Source: Chloroflexota bacterium
Lineage (GTDB): Bacteria; Chloroflexota; Limnocylindria; Limnocylindrales; CSP1-4
DNA: 20,571 nucleotides
Reading direction: 5' to 3'
Assembly: GCA_021785115.1 (NCBI GenBank)
Contig: JAJYGO010000242.1
Span: 1-20,571, forward strand
This document shows, in pieces, positions 1 through 8,608 of the stretch. Position 1 is the stretch's first letter; the number at the start of each line of letters is the position of its first letter. Both the position numbers and the translations under genes were made by a program. The notes beneath the pieces were generated by a model, which saw only the letters and a program-made list of their open reading frames with translations, was not told the origin of the DNA and ran no database searches.

Positions 1-4
1 GCCT

Positions 5-1123
5 TCACCTGGCCGGCTCCGGCGGATCGGCCGTCGCGCGAGCCCGGCTCCGATGGCCGCCGCCCGACCCGGCGAGCTCGAGGGCGACGTCCACAATCAT
101 GTCCTCCTGGCCGCCGACGACGCGTCGCCGGCCAAGCTCGAGGAGGATCTCGCGGACGTCGACGCCGAAGCGCGCGGCCGCCCGCTCCGCGTGGAGCAGG
201 AACGACGAGTAGACGCCGGCATAGCCGAGCGTCAGCGTCGAGCGGTCGATCAGCTGGGGGCGGCGCATGATCGGCGCCACGACGTCCTCGGCCACGTCCA
301 TGATCCCGAAGAGATCGACGCCGGTGTCGTAACCCACCCGCTCGCTGACGGCGACGAGCACCTCGGTCGGGCAGTTGCCGGCGCCGGCGCCCAGCCCGCG
401 GCTGCACCCGTCCACCTGGTCGACGCCCTCGTCCAGCGCCCCGAGCGAGTTCGCGACCGCGAGCGAGAGATTGTTGTGGGCGTGGATGCCGACCTGCGTC
501 GTCGGGCGAAGGCGGGCCTTGAGCTCGGCGACCCGGGCCCGCGCGCCCCCGACGGTAAGCGCCCCCGCGGAGTCCACGACGTAGACGCAGTCGGCACCGG
601 CGCCCTCCATGATCAGCGCCTGGGCGGCGAGCTGCGCGGGCGTGAGCATGTGTGCCATCATCAGGAAGCCGACCGCCTCCATGCCCAGCCGCTTCGCCAT
701 GCCGATGTGCTGGATGGCGATGTCCGCCTCGGTGCACTGGGTGGCGATCCGCGCCACGGAGACCCCGAGGGACTGCACTTCCTGGAGGTCGTCGGCGACG
801 CCGATCCCGGGCAGGAGGAGGGCCGCCAGCTTCGCATGCTGCACCACCGCGGCCGCGGCCCGGATCAGGGCTCGTTCGTCGACCTTCGAGAAGCCGTAGT
901 TGAACGACGAGCCGCCGAGGCCGTCGCCGTGCGAGATCTCGATGACGGGGACGCCGGCCCGGTCGAGCGCCGCGGCGACCGCCGCCGCCTGCTCCGGCGT
1001 GAACTGGTGGGCGACGGCATGCGAGCCGTCACGGAGCGTGGAGTCGGTCAGGCGGTAGCGGCGCCCCCCGGCAATCGGCTGGCTGGGCTCCGCGGCGTCA
1101 CGGGCGGCCGATGGTGTGGTCAT
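5..1123 (-). CDS. mhpE: 4-hydroxy-2-oxovalerate aldolase (MhpE/DmpG family)
   Basis: Class II pyruvate aldolase that splits 4-hydroxy-2-oxovalerate into pyruvate and acetaldehyde, the last carbon-carbon cleavage of meta-cleavage and related pathways. The 372-aa product has the family N-terminal motif D27-S-T-L-R31-D32-G33-S-H35 and the metal-binding H214-A-H216-N-N motif in a TIM barrel. The family is usually about 340 aa; the extra length is an N-terminal stretch of about 20 residues and a low-complexity C-terminal tail. I chose the ATG at 1123 because it overlaps the stop of the upstream aldehyde dehydrogenase by 4 bp (ATGA), a usual arrangement for this pair, whose two proteins form a channelling complex. 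The open frame runs back to 1291, but that part is antisense-like and overlaps the neighbour. The stop TGA lies at 5-7, so the gene is complete. A homologue acting on another 4-hydroxy-2-oxoacid is possible. Confidence 0.9.
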   Translation of the reverse strand: MTTPSAARDAAEPSQPIAGGRRYRLTDSTLRDGSHAVAHQFTPEQAAAVAAALDRAGVPVIEISHGDGLGGSSFNYGFSKVDERALIRAAAAVVQHAKLAALLLPGIGVADDLQEVQSLGVSVARIATQCTEADIAIQHIGMAKRLGMEAVGFLMMAHMLTPAQLAAQALIMEGAGADCVYVVDSAGALTVGGARARVAELKARLRPTTQVGIHAHNNLSLAVANSLGALDEGVDQVDGCSRGLGAGAGNCPTEVLVAVSERVGYDTGVDLFGIMDVAEDVVAPIMRRPQLIDRSTLTLGYAGVYSSFLLHAERAAARFGVDVREILLELGRRRVVGGQEDMIVDVALELAGSGGGHRSRARATADPPEPAR

Positions 1124-2052
1124 CGCGCGGTCCTCGGCGTGGACGGGCGGGAGAAGCGGTTCCGCGCGAGCACCTCGCCGACCCGCACTGCCGACGCCGT
1201 CATGATGTCGAGGTTGCCAGCGTACGGCGGCAGGTAATCGCCGTGCCCGGTCACCTCGAGAAACACGGTCACCCTGCCAGCGCTCCTCCATCCGGGGGCA
1301 TCGAACGGTCCGTCATCGAACACCGGCGGTGACTTCAGGCGGTAGCCGGGGACGTAGCTCGCGACCTCGGCGACCATGGCCTGAACGGACGCCGTCACCG
1401 CGTCCCGGTCGGTGCCTGGGGGCAGCGCGCAGTAGACCGTATTCCGCATCAGGATCGGCGGCTCGGCGGGGTTGAGGACGATGATCGCCTTCCCGTGGGT
1501 GGCGCCGCCGATCGTCTCGAGGCCACGAGCCGTCGTCGCGGTGAACTCGTCGATGTTCTGGCGGGTCCCGGGACCGGCCGACCGGGAGGCGATCGTCGAG
1601 ACGATCTCCGCGTAGGGGACCGCGGCCACCCGCGTCACCGCGGCCACGATCGGGATCGTTGCCTGACCCCCGCATGTGATCATGTTCAGGTTGGGCCCGT
1701 CGAGATGCGCCCCAAGGTTCACTGGGGGCACGACGGCCGGGCCGATAGATGCCGGGGTCAGGTCGATAGCGACGATCCCGGCGCGCTCGTAGTCGGGGGC
1801 GTGGCGCCGGTGGATCGCCGCCGAGGTCGCCTCGAAGACGATCGCCGCGCCCAGCCGCTCGCGCTGGGCGAGCAGCCAGGGAACGCCGTCGGGGGAGGCC
1901 TCGATCCCCCAGCCGCGAGCCCGCGCCAGGCCCTCGGAGAGCGGATCGATCCCGACCATCGCGACCGGCTCGAGGACGGCCGAGCGGAGCAGCTTCCGGG
2001 CGAGGTCCGTGCCGATGTTCCCGGAACCCACGATGGCGACCGGAATGCGCAT
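1120..2052 (-). CDS. mhpF: Acetaldehyde dehydrogenase, acylating (MhpF/DmpF family)
   Basis: Converts acetaldehyde, NAD+ and CoA to acetyl-CoA and NADH, taking acetaldehyde from the partner aldolase. The 310-aa product matches the usual family length of about 310. It has the Rossmann motif [10 protein letters not shown] at residues 5-14 and the catalytic cysteine in MITCGGQAT (C127). The ATG at 2052 has a GAGGGA ribosome-binding site 7 nt upstream. A GTG at 2067 would add five residues and overlap the upstream UroD-fold stop as GTGA, so it is a real alternative start. The 3' end overlaps the aldolase start by 4 bp, so the two are probably translationally coupled. The pair lies at the end of a minus-strand operon beginning with an Ldh2-type dehydrogenase. 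Confidence 0.92.
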   Translation of the reverse strand: MRIPVAIVGSGNIGTDLARKLLRSAVLEPVAMVGIDPLSEGLARARGWGIEASPDGVPWLLAQRERLGAAIVFEATSAAIHRRHAPDYERAGIVAIDLTPASIGPAVVPPVNLGAHLDGPNLNMITCGGQATIPIVAAVTRVAAVPYAEIVSTIASRSAGPGTRQNIDEFTATTARGLETIGGATHGKAIIVLNPAEPPILMRNTVYCALPPGTDRDAVTASVQAMVAEVASYVPGYRLKSPPVFDDGPFDAPGWRSAGRVTVFLEVTGHGDYLPPYAGNLDIMTASAVRVGEVLARNRFSRPSTPRTAR

Positions 2053-2063
2053 GGCCCGATCCC

Positions 2064-3281
2064 TCACACCGGCGGCTGCGCCGCGCCGGCCGGACGGACC
2101 GGCCCGAACGTCGCGACCCGCTCTGTAATCCGGGCGATCCGGTCGAGGTTCGCGGCGGGAGGCACGTTGTCGGACACGCCGAGGATCAGCCGCTCACCAG
2201 TCCCGAGATCGGCGAAGACCGCGTCGAGGTATGTCTCGAACTGCTCGTCGGACATGCTGTCGTCGAGCAGCGCGACGGACGGGATGCCTCCCCAGACCAC
2301 GGTGCGGTCGCCCATCCCGCGGCGGAGCTCGGCGAGGGTGTTGTCGACCATCGGAGCGGCGCAGACGGACTCCGCGACGTCGATCCGACAGTCCGGGAAG
2401 AAGGGCAGCAGCTGCCGGTTCTCCCCGTCCGCGTGGGTCAGGATGCGCTTCCCGCTCGCCCGGATCCGGTCGCCAGCCTCCCGCAGCCACGGCACGATCT
2501 CGTCCCGGAAGAAGCCCGGCCAGGTGACCTGCTGGTCGTAGTTGGCGCCCCACCAGACGACCTCCGCGTCGCACGCGACGACCGCGTCGAGGGCGGCCTC
2601 GAAGAACGGGCGAAGCCGGTCCCCGAACCGCTGGAGGGCTGCGAGGTCGTCCATGTAGAGGTACATGAACGCCTCCATGTCCATCAGATCATGGAGGACG
2701 AGGTGGATCGGGCCGGCCGCCACCGGGCCATTCGCGACGGCTAGGCCACTGTCACCGATCCGCGCCCTGAACGCCGCGTAGGCGCCCGGCGTCGGGACGA
2801 CCTCGAGGTGCTCGAAGACTTGGGCGACCGCCTCGAGGTCAGCCGGGCTCTCGATCGGGCGCTTCTTGACGGCGGGGATGGACTGCCCGTCGCGGCGCAT
2901 CGCATCGGTCATCTCTATGATCGACGTGACGTCCCCGGCCGGCGTGCGGATCGTCGATCGGTAGAGCTCCCCGTCGGACGTGAACTCGACGGGTAGCCCC
3001 GACACCTCCACGAGGTAGGGCGAATCGGGATGGTTCTCGATCCCGAAGCCGCGGAGCATCCACGAGCGTGGGCCCCTGGGTACTGTGAAGTCCGCCCGGA
3101 CCGCGTGGCAACCGAAGCCGAAATGCCGCGCGACGTCGACCGTGTTGGCGTTCGCGAGTTCGCGGGGCAGCGTGCCGCGCGCGCGCTGCGCGATGAGCCA
3201 CAGGTCCATCCGCGGCGTCCAAGGGAGCGCATCGGTAGGCGCGCCCGCGATCGCCGCCAGCATCCGTTCGCGATCATCCAT
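2064..3281 (-). CDS. UroD-superfamily protein 1 (putative methyltransferase-like)
   Basis: A 405-aa member of the uroporphyrinogen decarboxylase superfamily, which includes heme-pathway UroD and the zinc-dependent methyltransferases of corrinoid systems (MtaA, MtbA, CmuA). It starts [17 protein letters not shown], like the N-terminal (N/D)xRERxLAAL region of the methyltransferase-like branch. The usual H-x-C zinc motif is replaced by H283-A-D285-G-E, and the C-terminal cysteine position reads GVSDNVPP, so classical Cys-zinc activation of a thiol substrate is unlikely. The ATG at 3281 has a GAGGTG ribosome-binding site 4 nt upstream. It overlaps the end of the Ldh2 gene by 8 nt and is followed directly by mhpF, so it belongs to that operon. 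Function is unknown; a role in heme synthesis is unlikely given the context. Confidence 0.8.
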   Translation of the reverse strand: MDDRERMLAAIAGAPTDALPWTPRMDLWLIAQRARGTLPRELANANTVDVARHFGFGCHAVRADFTVPRGPRSWMLRGFGIENHPDSPYLVEVSGLPVEFTSDGELYRSTIRTPAGDVTSIIEMTDAMRRDGQSIPAVKKRPIESPADLEAVAQVFEHLEVVPTPGAYAAFRARIGDSGLAVANGPVAAGPIHLVLHDLMDMEAFMYLYMDDLAALQRFGDRLRPFFEAALDAVVACDAEVVWWGANYDQQVTWPGFFRDEIVPWLREAGDRIRASGKRILTHADGENRQLLPFFPDCRIDVAESVCAAPMVDNTLAELRRGMGDRTVVWGGIPSVALLDDSMSDEQFETYLDAVFADLGTGERLILGVSDNVPPAANLDRIARITERVATFGPVRPAGAAQPPV

Positions 3282-4482
3282 CGGGCACCTCGGACTTCCT
3301 TCCAGCTGCGATTCCCGACTCATCCGGTGCCGCCAGTCCGCCACCGTCGCTCACCGCGGTTGGAGCGGCCAGCACCCGACGCCAGTCCCTCGAGAGGGCG
3401 ACAGCATCGGCCACAGCACCGAGCATCTCGCACACGCTCCGGTGGAGCGGGATCTGGGACGCTCGCTCGAGCTCGATCCGTGCCTCGGGCTCTCCCGCGA
3501 CGAGGACCTCACCGTCCGGCCGCTCGGCGGGCACAGCCTTCAGGGTGTCGATGAACGAGTCGAGCCGGTCGGAGAACGCCTGCGTGGGGTCGAAGGCCGC
3601 CGGATCGAGCGCGAGGAACCAGTGCCCGACCCTCGACGAGCCGCCAACTGCGTAGAGGCTGCGGACGTCGAAGAGGGAGCCTGAGCCCGTGAGGACGCCG
3701 GTCAAGATGTCGACGGCCGCGGCGAGTCCGTACCCCTTGTGGCCTGAGGTGACGCTGCCGCTGCCGCCGAGGGGGAGGAGCGCACCGCCTTGCGCCGCCG
3801 ATGGATCGCTGGTCGGCCTTCCGCGCTCGTCCAGCGCCCAGCCGAGCGGCACTGTCTGGCTGAGGCGGCGGGCGACCTCGAAGCGGCCGCCCGTGACGAC
3901 CGAGGTCGCCATGTCCAGCAGGAACTCGGTTCGCCGTGCCGCCGGCGCGGCGAACGCGATCGGGTTCGTGCCCAGAGCACCCTTGTAGGAGCCGGTCGGC
4001 GCGACGATCGGGTCCGCGTTGGTGAGGGCCACACCGATCAGGCCAGCATGGACCGCCTGACGGGCGTAGGCGCCGGCTATCCCGAAGTGGGACGAGGCAC
4101 GGACCCCGACCGAGCCGATGCCGTGTCGCCGGGCGAGGGTGATCGCCCGGCGCATCGCACGTCGACTGACTGGGTGCCCGAGACCGTGGTCCCCGTCCCA
4201 AAGCTCGACGGCATGGCGCCGGCGAACGACCGTGACGTTCGGGCGGGCCGTCACCGTGCCAGTCTGGAGTGCCCGGACATACTGGTCCAGCCGACCGACC
4301 CCATGGGAGGCGATCCCCCGTCGGTCGGACAGGACGAGGACTTCGGCGGCGATCCTGGCATCCGAACGCCGGACGCCGAGCCGCTCGAAGGTACGCCGGA
4401 CGAAGCGTTCGAGCGCCTCCACGGGGACGAGGACCGTCTCCGGAAGCGCCTTGGGGTCCACGCTGAGCGAGTCGTGCTGCAC
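3274..4482 (-). CDS. Ldh2/malate dehydrogenase-family NAD(P)-dependent oxidoreductase
   Basis: Member of the Ldh_2 fold (ureidoglycolate, malate, sulfolactate and 2,3-diketogulonate dehydrogenases), which oxidises 2-hydroxyacids with NAD(P). Family motifs are IASHGVGR (H60), ASSHFGIAG (S131, H132), a long TNADPIVAPTG...GTNPIAFAAP segment and SGHKGYGLA. The GTG at 4482 gives 402 aa against a usual 340-360; the surplus is a low-similarity C-terminal tail. The start is uncertain: the frame is open back to 5103, but that region is antisense to the VOC gene and is not protein-like. An A+T-rich dyad shared with the 14.5-kb regulatory region lies 15-31 nt upstream of the GTG. First gene of the Ldh2-UroD-mhpF-mhpE operon; the substrate is probably a hydroxyacid upstream of the aldolase, which is inference. 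Confidence 0.82.
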   Translation of the reverse strand: MQHDSLSVDPKALPETVLVPVEALERFVRRTFERLGVRRSDARIAAEVLVLSDRRGIASHGVGRLDQYVRALQTGTVTARPNVTVVRRRHAVELWDGDHGLGHPVSRRAMRRAITLARRHGIGSVGVRASSHFGIAGAYARQAVHAGLIGVALTNADPIVAPTGSYKGALGTNPIAFAAPAARRTEFLLDMATSVVTGGRFEVARRLSQTVPLGWALDERGRPTSDPSAAQGGALLPLGGSGSVTSGHKGYGLAAAVDILTGVLTGSGSLFDVRSLYAVGGSSRVGHWFLALDPAAFDPTQAFSDRLDSFIDTLKAVPAERPDGEVLVAGEPEARIELERASQIPLHRSVCEMLGAVADAVALSRDWRRVLAAPTAVSDGGGLAAPDESGIAAGRKSEVPDG

Positions 4483-4496
4483 ATCCCTATTCTGGC

Positions 4497-4513
4497 ATAC
4501 GATATGTGATATC
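4497..4513. promoter_or_regulatory. A+T-rich dyad/operator-like box between ldh2 and VOC genes
   Basis: In the 108-bp divergent gap, ATACGATATGTG (4497-4508) runs into the perfect dyad GATAT-GTG-ATATC (4501-4513). The same 12-mer occurs at 14527-14538, with an 11/12 copy at 14551-14562. In DNA this GC-rich the recurrence is unlikely to be chance. The box starts 15 nt from the Ldh2 start codon, so a bound protein could block initiation there. The regulator is not identified, and I see no convincing -35/-10 pair in this gap. Confidence 0.45.
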
Positions 4514-4590
4514 TGCGGGTCGGGACGGCCGGTTCGCGCGGTCGACCCCGGCGGGCACCCTGCATTCGAGCGCTCGGTCGAGGGGACGCC

Positions 4591-5049
4591 ATGGTCGTGA
4601 GGCATCTGGGTCACGCGGGAGTGACGGTGGGCAACCTCGAGCGGTCGCTCGCCTTCTACGGCGGCCTGCTCCGCTTCGAGGCGCGGGCGCGACGCGTGAT
4701 CGACGAGCCCTGGCTCGCCCAACTCCTCGGGCTCCCCGAGGCCGTCGTCGACGCCATCGACTTGGCGGTCCCGGGCACGGGCGAGATCGTCCAGCTCTTC
4801 GAGTTCGTGGTCCCGAGGGACGCTGCCACGCGACCTGGGATGACAGTCCCCGGGAGCGTCCATCTCGCGTTCACCGTCGAGGACCTGGACCGGTTGCTCG
4901 CCCGGCTCGCGGCCGCCGGGGTGCCGCTGGTCGGGTCGCCCGTGACGATCACGTCCGGCGAGAACACGGGCGGCTCGCTCGCCTGCGTCCGCGACCCCGA
5001 CGGGATTGTGATTGAGTTCTTCGAGGCTCCACGGCGCTCCGCGAGCTGA
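4591..5049 (+). CDS. VOC (glyoxalase/bleomycin-resistance fold) protein
   Basis: Small 152-aa vicinal-oxygen-chelate fold protein with two beta-alpha-beta-beta-beta modules. The first begins HLGHAGVTVGNLERSLAFY and the second VHLAFTVEDLDRLLARL. It ends in the characteristic DPDGIVIEFFE strand. Probable metal ligands are H5 or H8, Q68 or E71, H91 and E142. Such proteins include glyoxalase I, methylmalonyl-CoA epimerase, extradiol dioxygenases and many lyases, so no reaction can be assigned. The ATG is preceded by GAGGGG about 6 nt upstream. It diverges from the Ldh2 gene and is followed after 2 nt by the PMT-family gene, so those two are probably cotranscribed. Confidence 0.82.
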   Translation: MVVRHLGHAGVTVGNLERSLAFYGGLLRFEARARRVIDEPWLAQLLGLPEAVVDAIDLAVPGTGEIVQLFEFVVPRDAATRPGMTVPGSVHLAFTVEDLDRLLARLAAAGVPLVGSPVTITSGENTGGSLACVRDPDGIVIEFFEAPRRSAS

Positions 5050-5051
5050 CG

Positions 5052-6356
5052 ATGGCCACCCAGCCGACGCCGAGACCTGCGCATCGCCTGGCCGGCCGGG
5101 CACGTCCGGGATTGCGTCGGACGCCGCTGCCCGCAGCTCTCACGGGGCCGAGGATCGCACTCGGACTAATTCTCCTCGCGGCGCTCGTCGTGCGCCTGCT
5201 CTGGCTCGGGAGCCCCAATGGGATCCTGATCTTCGACGAGCGCTACTACGTCAACGCGGCGCGGACGATCCTCGGCTGGCCGACCTCCTCCGGCATCTGG
5301 GCAGGGTCGCCAGTGGGGCTCGACCCCAATACCGAGCACCCGCCGCTCGGAAAGGTGTTCATCGCCGCATCCATGTGGATCTTTGGCGACGACGCACTCG
5401 GCTGGCGGGCACCGAGCCTGCTCGCAGGGATGATCGCGCTCGGCGCCGTCTACGGCATCGTGCGATCGCTCGACGGTTCGCCCTGGACGGCGGTCGTCGC
5501 CGTCGCCATCTACTCGCTCGACACCCTGTCGTTCATCCACGGCCGGCTCGGGGTGCTCGACATGATGATGGTCGCCCTCATCCTCCTCGGGGCCTGGGCG
5601 GCGCTGCAACGAAGGTGGGTCGCCGCTGGCGTCCTGCTCGCGCTCGGGTCGCTGGTGAAGGTCACGGCTGTCTTCGGCCTGCTCGCCGTGGCCGGATGGC
5701 TGACGCTCGACCTGCTCGGCCGCGTCCGCGAGCGGCACAGGCTCGCGCTCGCCGACCTGCGGCCGGTGGTCTCGGTCGTCGGGACCTTCACCGTGGTCGC
5801 GCTCGGCGGGCTCTGGGTGCTCGACCTCCGCTTCACCGAGTTCCGGACGCCGTTTGAGCACCTCTCCCGGATGTTCGGATACGGGCTCGGGCTGCACCCC
5901 GTCTACAGTTCGGACCAGATCTCCAGCCAGCCGTGGGAGTGGCTCGTCAACGGCGGGCAGTTCTCGTACCTGCGCGAGACTGCCGCGGTCGTCGCCGGCT
6001 ATGTCGTCGACGTGGACCCGCGGCTCGACTTCCACGCCCTGATCAACCCGGTGCTGATCGGCAGCCTCGCCCCGGTTACGCTCTTCGCGTGGGCGCGCGC
6101 ATGGCGTGAACGGGACCGGCTGGCCGGCTGGACGCTCCTGTGGATGGCGGCGAGCTACGTGCCGCTCATCGTGCTCGCCCTGGTGTCGGATCGCGTGATG
6201 TTCCTCTACTACGCGTTGCCGGTCATCCCGGGCCTTGCGATCGCCACCGCCGTGCTGCTTCGGCGCGCGCGCCTGCCCGACATCGTGACGTGGGGCTACA
6301 TGGCCGCCATGTTGGCCGCGTTCGTCGCCTACTTCCCGTTCCGGCAGCTGCCGTGA
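5052..6356 (+). CDS. PMT-family (GT39-like) membrane glycosyltransferase
   Basis: A 434-aa polytopic membrane protein related to dolichyl/polyprenyl-phosphate-mannose protein mannosyltransferases, which move a sugar from a polyprenyl phosphate to a secreted protein or envelope acceptor. After a basic N-terminus and the first membrane helix (about 35-52) comes the extracytoplasmic catalytic loop with F61-D62-E63-R-Y-Y, then E95-H-P-P-L-G-K101, both PMT hallmarks. About ten further hydrophobic segments follow. It lacks a C-terminal MIR domain, as is normal in bacteria. The start lies 2 nt after the VOC stop. It has no obvious metabolic link to its neighbours and converges on the corrinoid gene after a 26-nt gap. 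The exact donor and acceptor are unknown. Confidence 0.82.
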   Translation: MATQPTPRPAHRLAGRARPGLRRTPLPAALTGPRIALGLILLAALVVRLLWLGSPNGILIFDERYYVNAARTILGWPTSSGIWAGSPVGLDPNTEHPPLGKVFIAASMWIFGDDALGWRAPSLLAGMIALGAVYGIVRSLDGSPWTAVVAVAIYSLDTLSFIHGRLGVLDMMMVALILLGAWAALQRRWVAAGVLLALGSLVKVTAVFGLLAVAGWLTLDLLGRVRERHRLALADLRPVVSVVGTFTVVALGGLWVLDLRFTEFRTPFEHLSRMFGYGLGLHPVYSSDQISSQPWEWLVNGGQFSYLRETAAVVAGYVVDVDPRLDFHALINPVLIGSLAPVTLFAWARAWRERDRLAGWTLLWMAASYVPLIVLALVSDRVMFLYYALPVIPGLAIATAVLLRRARLPDIVTWGYMAAMLAAFVAYFPFRQLP

Positions 6357-6382
6357 AGCGCGCCCCCGCGTCGGGCCGCGGG

Positions 6383-7009
6383 CTACTGGACGAGGCGCTT
6401 CGCCAACTCGACCGCGGCGGCGGCGTCGGGGGCATAGCCGTCGGCGCCGATCTGATCGGCGAACTCCGGGGTCACCGGGGCCCCGCCAACCACGACCTTG
6501 ACGTCGCCGAGCCCAGCGTCGCGGACCGCCTGCACGACGTCGCGCATCCCGACCATGGTGGTCGTCAGCAGCGCGCTGATCCCGATGATCTTCGCTCCGT
6601 GCTCGCGCGACGCGTCCACGAACCGCTGGACCGGGACGTCGACCCCGAGATCGATCACCCCGATGTTTGCCCCGCGCCACATCATCGAGACGAGGTTCTT
6701 GCCGATGTCGTGCAGGTCGCCGTCGACGGTCCCGACGACGGCTGTGAACCCGGGCTTGATCCCCGCCTTGACGAGGACCGGCTCGAGGAGCGCCGCCGAC
6801 TCCTTCATCGCGCGCGCGCTGATCAGCATCTCCGGCACGTAGATCTCGTTGGCGCTGAACCGCGCGCCGGTCGTCGCCATGGCCGCGGTCATCGCGTCGA
6901 GGATCTCCTGTGGTACGACTCCTTCAGCGATCGCATCCCCCGTGACGCGGACCGCGGTCGCGCGGTCACCCGACTCGATGGCGGCGGTCAGAGCGTTCAG
7001 GTCGACCAT
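6383..7009 (-). CDS. Methyltransferase corrinoid (B12-binding) protein
   Basis: A 208-aa cobamide-carrying protein of the MtaC/MtbC/MttC type, which shuttles a methyl group between a substrate-specific methyltransferase and an acceptor methyltransferase. Residues 1-85 form the helical cap domain. The B12-binding Rossmann domain follows with D98-L-H100-D-I-G103, where H100 is the lower axial cobalt ligand, then G-I-S145-A-L-L and the G175-G176-A-P loop. Length is standard for the family (about 205-215). The ATG at 7009 has AAGGAG 9 nt upstream; an in-frame ATG at 7069 is less likely. It diverges from two UroD-superfamily genes across a 365-bp regulatory gap, which supports a partnership. It is the only corrinoid protein seen in the window; the substrate is unknown. 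Confidence 0.93.
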   Translation of the reverse strand: MVDLNALTAAIESGDRATAVRVTGDAIAEGVVPQEILDAMTAAMATTGARFSANEIYVPEMLISARAMKESAALLEPVLVKAGIKPGFTAVVGTVDGDLHDIGKNLVSMMWRGANIGVIDLGVDVPVQRFVDASREHGAKIIGISALLTTTMVGMRDVVQAVRDAGLGDVKVVVGGAPVTPEFADQIGADGYAPDAAAAVELAKRLVQ

Positions 7010-7171
7010 CGGACGGGTCTCCTTCACCTCGGTCGGGGCCGGAGCGGCCCCGAGGTGCCTGTCGGTCATGTCGGCCCGAGGGCCAGCCGCGCCCGGGCCG
7101 GCGGCGATGCGGATCGTAAGGCCGGGCCAGCGCACCCGAGTGGGCCGCAGGCCCGTTGTCGGGGGCCTAAG

Positions 7172-7190
7172 ATGGCCAGATGGCTTGACC
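7172..7190. promoter_or_regulatory. Predicted GntR operator, copy 1
   Basis: The 19-mer ATGGCCAGATGGCTTGACC differs at one base from the element at 14430-14448 beside the gntR gene. Half-sites GGCCA and TGACC flank a 7-nt spacer; this copy is an imperfect dyad (4 of 5 bases), while the other is perfect. It overlaps the -35 box of the promoter reading into the UroD gene at 7375, the position expected for a repressor. The assignment to GntR rests on the location of copy 2. Confidence 0.6.
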
Positions 7191-7213
7191 ATTTGATCGA
7201 CGGACGGTACCAT
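7185..7213 (+). promoter_or_regulatory. Sigma-70-type promoter for the UroD 2-UroD 3 genes
   Basis: TTGACC (7185-7190), a 17-nt spacer and TACCAT (7208-7213) match the -35/-10 layout. Transcription would start near 7220, giving a leader of about 155 nt before the ATG at 7375. The same layout recurs at 14443-14471. Confidence 0.6.
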
Positions 7214-7374
7214 CGGGATTGCTCGACGTCAACCTCCGCCGGACGCGACGGCTTGCGCCTGTGGGCCTTCCCGTAACAGCCGGCGTGTCGCGATCCGCCG
7301 CCCCGACCGGTGCGGAGCTCGGCGCAGAGTCGGCCCGGCACCGGTCCGCGGAACGGCACGACTCGGAGGTCCCG

Positions 7375-8544
7375 ATGGTGCGGTCAACGACGTGGCGCGG
7401 CTTCGATCTGACACGCCGCCTGGAGAGGATCGACCGGGCGTTCGCCATGGCCGAGGTGACGTCGCCCGACGACGTCCCGATCCTCGCGAACACGCCCTGC
7501 TATTTCGCCTTCTCGACCTTCGACAAGCCCGACGACTACTTTACGAACCCCGCCAGCATGGTCGAGTACCAGGAGCGCGGGTTCGAGCGGCACCTCGCCG
7601 AGATCGATGACGACGTCGTGCCCTACTTCATGCCCTGGTTCGGCACCGGCGTCCTGGCATCGGGGTTCGGGAGCCGGATCACGATCGCCGACGGACGGGG
7701 CAACGACCCCGCCGTCGCCGGACCGTGCATCACCTCAATCGCGGATGCTAGACGCCTGAAGATGCCCGACCCGGAGCGCGACGGATGGATGCCGCGCGTC
7801 CTCGCCGCGATCGACCACGCCCGCGGCCACAGCGACTTGCCGGTGGGGCTCACCGACATGCAGGGGCCGCTCGACACGCTCGGCCAGATGTGCGGTCAGG
7901 TCCAGCTCTTCACCTGGATGTATGACGAGCCCGCGCTCGTCCACGACTTGCTGGACCTCGTCACCGATGCGTTCATCGCCTGGGTCGGCGTGCAGAAGGA
8001 GCACATCGGCGAGCCCCGCGATAGCAGCAACGGCCTGCAGGGCGTCGGCGCGTCGGCGGTCGGCTGCTGGGAGTCCGACGACGACATGACGATGCTCAGC
8101 CCCGACATGTACGCCGAGTTCGTCGCCCCGCGCGTGGCGCGGATCTTCGACGCCTTCGGCGGCGGCAGCCTGCACTTCTGCGGCAAGGGCTACCAGCATC
8201 TCGAGACCATCCTCGACCACCGGAGCATGCGCGTGGTCAACAACTCGCCGATGGGCAGCTTCGCGGAGGTGGGGGCCTTCCGGCGCCGGCTTGGCGCAGG
8301 GGTCTCCCTCCAGATCCAGGACATCGCGCCGATCGACCTCGAGGGCTACTACCGTCGGCTGTTCGCGGAGCTGGATGACCTGCGCGGCGTGCTCGTGGCC
8401 CCGTTTGTCGTGGACGGGATCGGGATGGACGCGACTGGCGGCTACGTCGAGCGGACGGATGACCCGTTCGATGCCGCGAAGCGTCTCGTCGCGGTTGTGC
8501 GGGAGTGCATCGCCCTGAAGCTGGCCGGCCGGCCACTCGTCTGA
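7375..8544 (+). CDS. UroD-superfamily protein 2 (putative corrinoid-system methyltransferase)
   Basis: A 389-aa UroD-fold protein. The C-terminal half has the hallmark segment G-G-S-L-H267-F-C269-G-K-G followed by a helix, as in zinc-binding MtaA/MtbA-like methyltransferases. The second cysteine near the C-terminus of those enzymes is not evident (APFVVDGIGMD). The ATG at 7375 has a perfect GGAGGT 4 nt upstream, so the longer open frame from 7219 was rejected. It diverges from the corrinoid gene and is preceded by the predicted GntR-controlled promoter. It is followed after 64 nt by a second UroD-fold gene in the same direction. The likely role is methyl transfer to or from the corrinoid protein, but the substrate is unknown and this is inference from fold and context. 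Confidence 0.8.
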   Translation: MVRSTTWRGFDLTRRLERIDRAFAMAEVTSPDDVPILANTPCYFAFSTFDKPDDYFTNPASMVEYQERGFERHLAEIDDDVVPYFMPWFGTGVLASGFGSRITIADGRGNDPAVAGPCITSIADARRLKMPDPERDGWMPRVLAAIDHARGHSDLPVGLTDMQGPLDTLGQMCGQVQLFTWMYDEPALVHDLLDLVTDAFIAWVGVQKEHIGEPRDSSNGLQGVGASAVGCWESDDDMTMLSPDMYAEFVAPRVARIFDAFGGGSLHFCGKGYQHLETILDHRSMRVVNNSPMGSFAEVGAFRRRLGAGVSLQIQDIAPIDLEGYYRRLFAELDDLRGVLVAPFVVDGIGMDATGGYVERTDDPFDAAKRLVAVVRECIALKLAGRPLV

Positions 8545-8608
8545 TCGGGCCGGCCCACCGATCTACCGCGGCGGTCGCCCACGCGGGCACGAAGCTGGAG
8601 TCGAGATC

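Larger units (their letters stand above)
7010..7374. other. Divergent intergenic region between corrinoid and UroD genes
   Basis: No credible gene lies in these 365 bp. An in-frame TTG at 7219 would extend the UroD protein by 52 residues, but that stretch is low-complexity and has no ribosome-binding site, whereas GGAGGT lies 4 nt before the ATG at 7375. The region holds a plus-strand promoter with an overlapping operator (7172-7213) and a small hairpin of GGGCC/GGCCC with a 3-nt loop at 7142-7154. I could not identify the promoter of the minus-strand corrinoid gene. Confidence 0.6.

Noticed and set aside
53..1237. Long plus-strand open frame opposite the aldolase
   Set aside because: Arg/Asp/Val-rich with no family motif; it is the mirror of the aldolase codons in GC-rich DNA. 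The aldolase frame carries the catalytic motifs.
4483..5103. N-terminal extension of the Ldh2 frame by 207 residues
   Set aside because: It lies antisense to the VOC gene, has no domain-like pattern, and would cover the divergent promoter gap.
6365..6382. CCCGCG/CGCGGG hairpin between the PMT and corrinoid stops
   Set aside because: Only 6 bp with no T-tract, and it abuts the corrinoid stop. It may help termination, but such short GC stems are common at this base composition.
5166..6680. 504-aa minus-strand open frame opposite the PMT gene
   Set aside because: Charged, repetitive Arg/Asp/Glu/Gly composition typical of an antisense shadow of a hydrophobic membrane protein.
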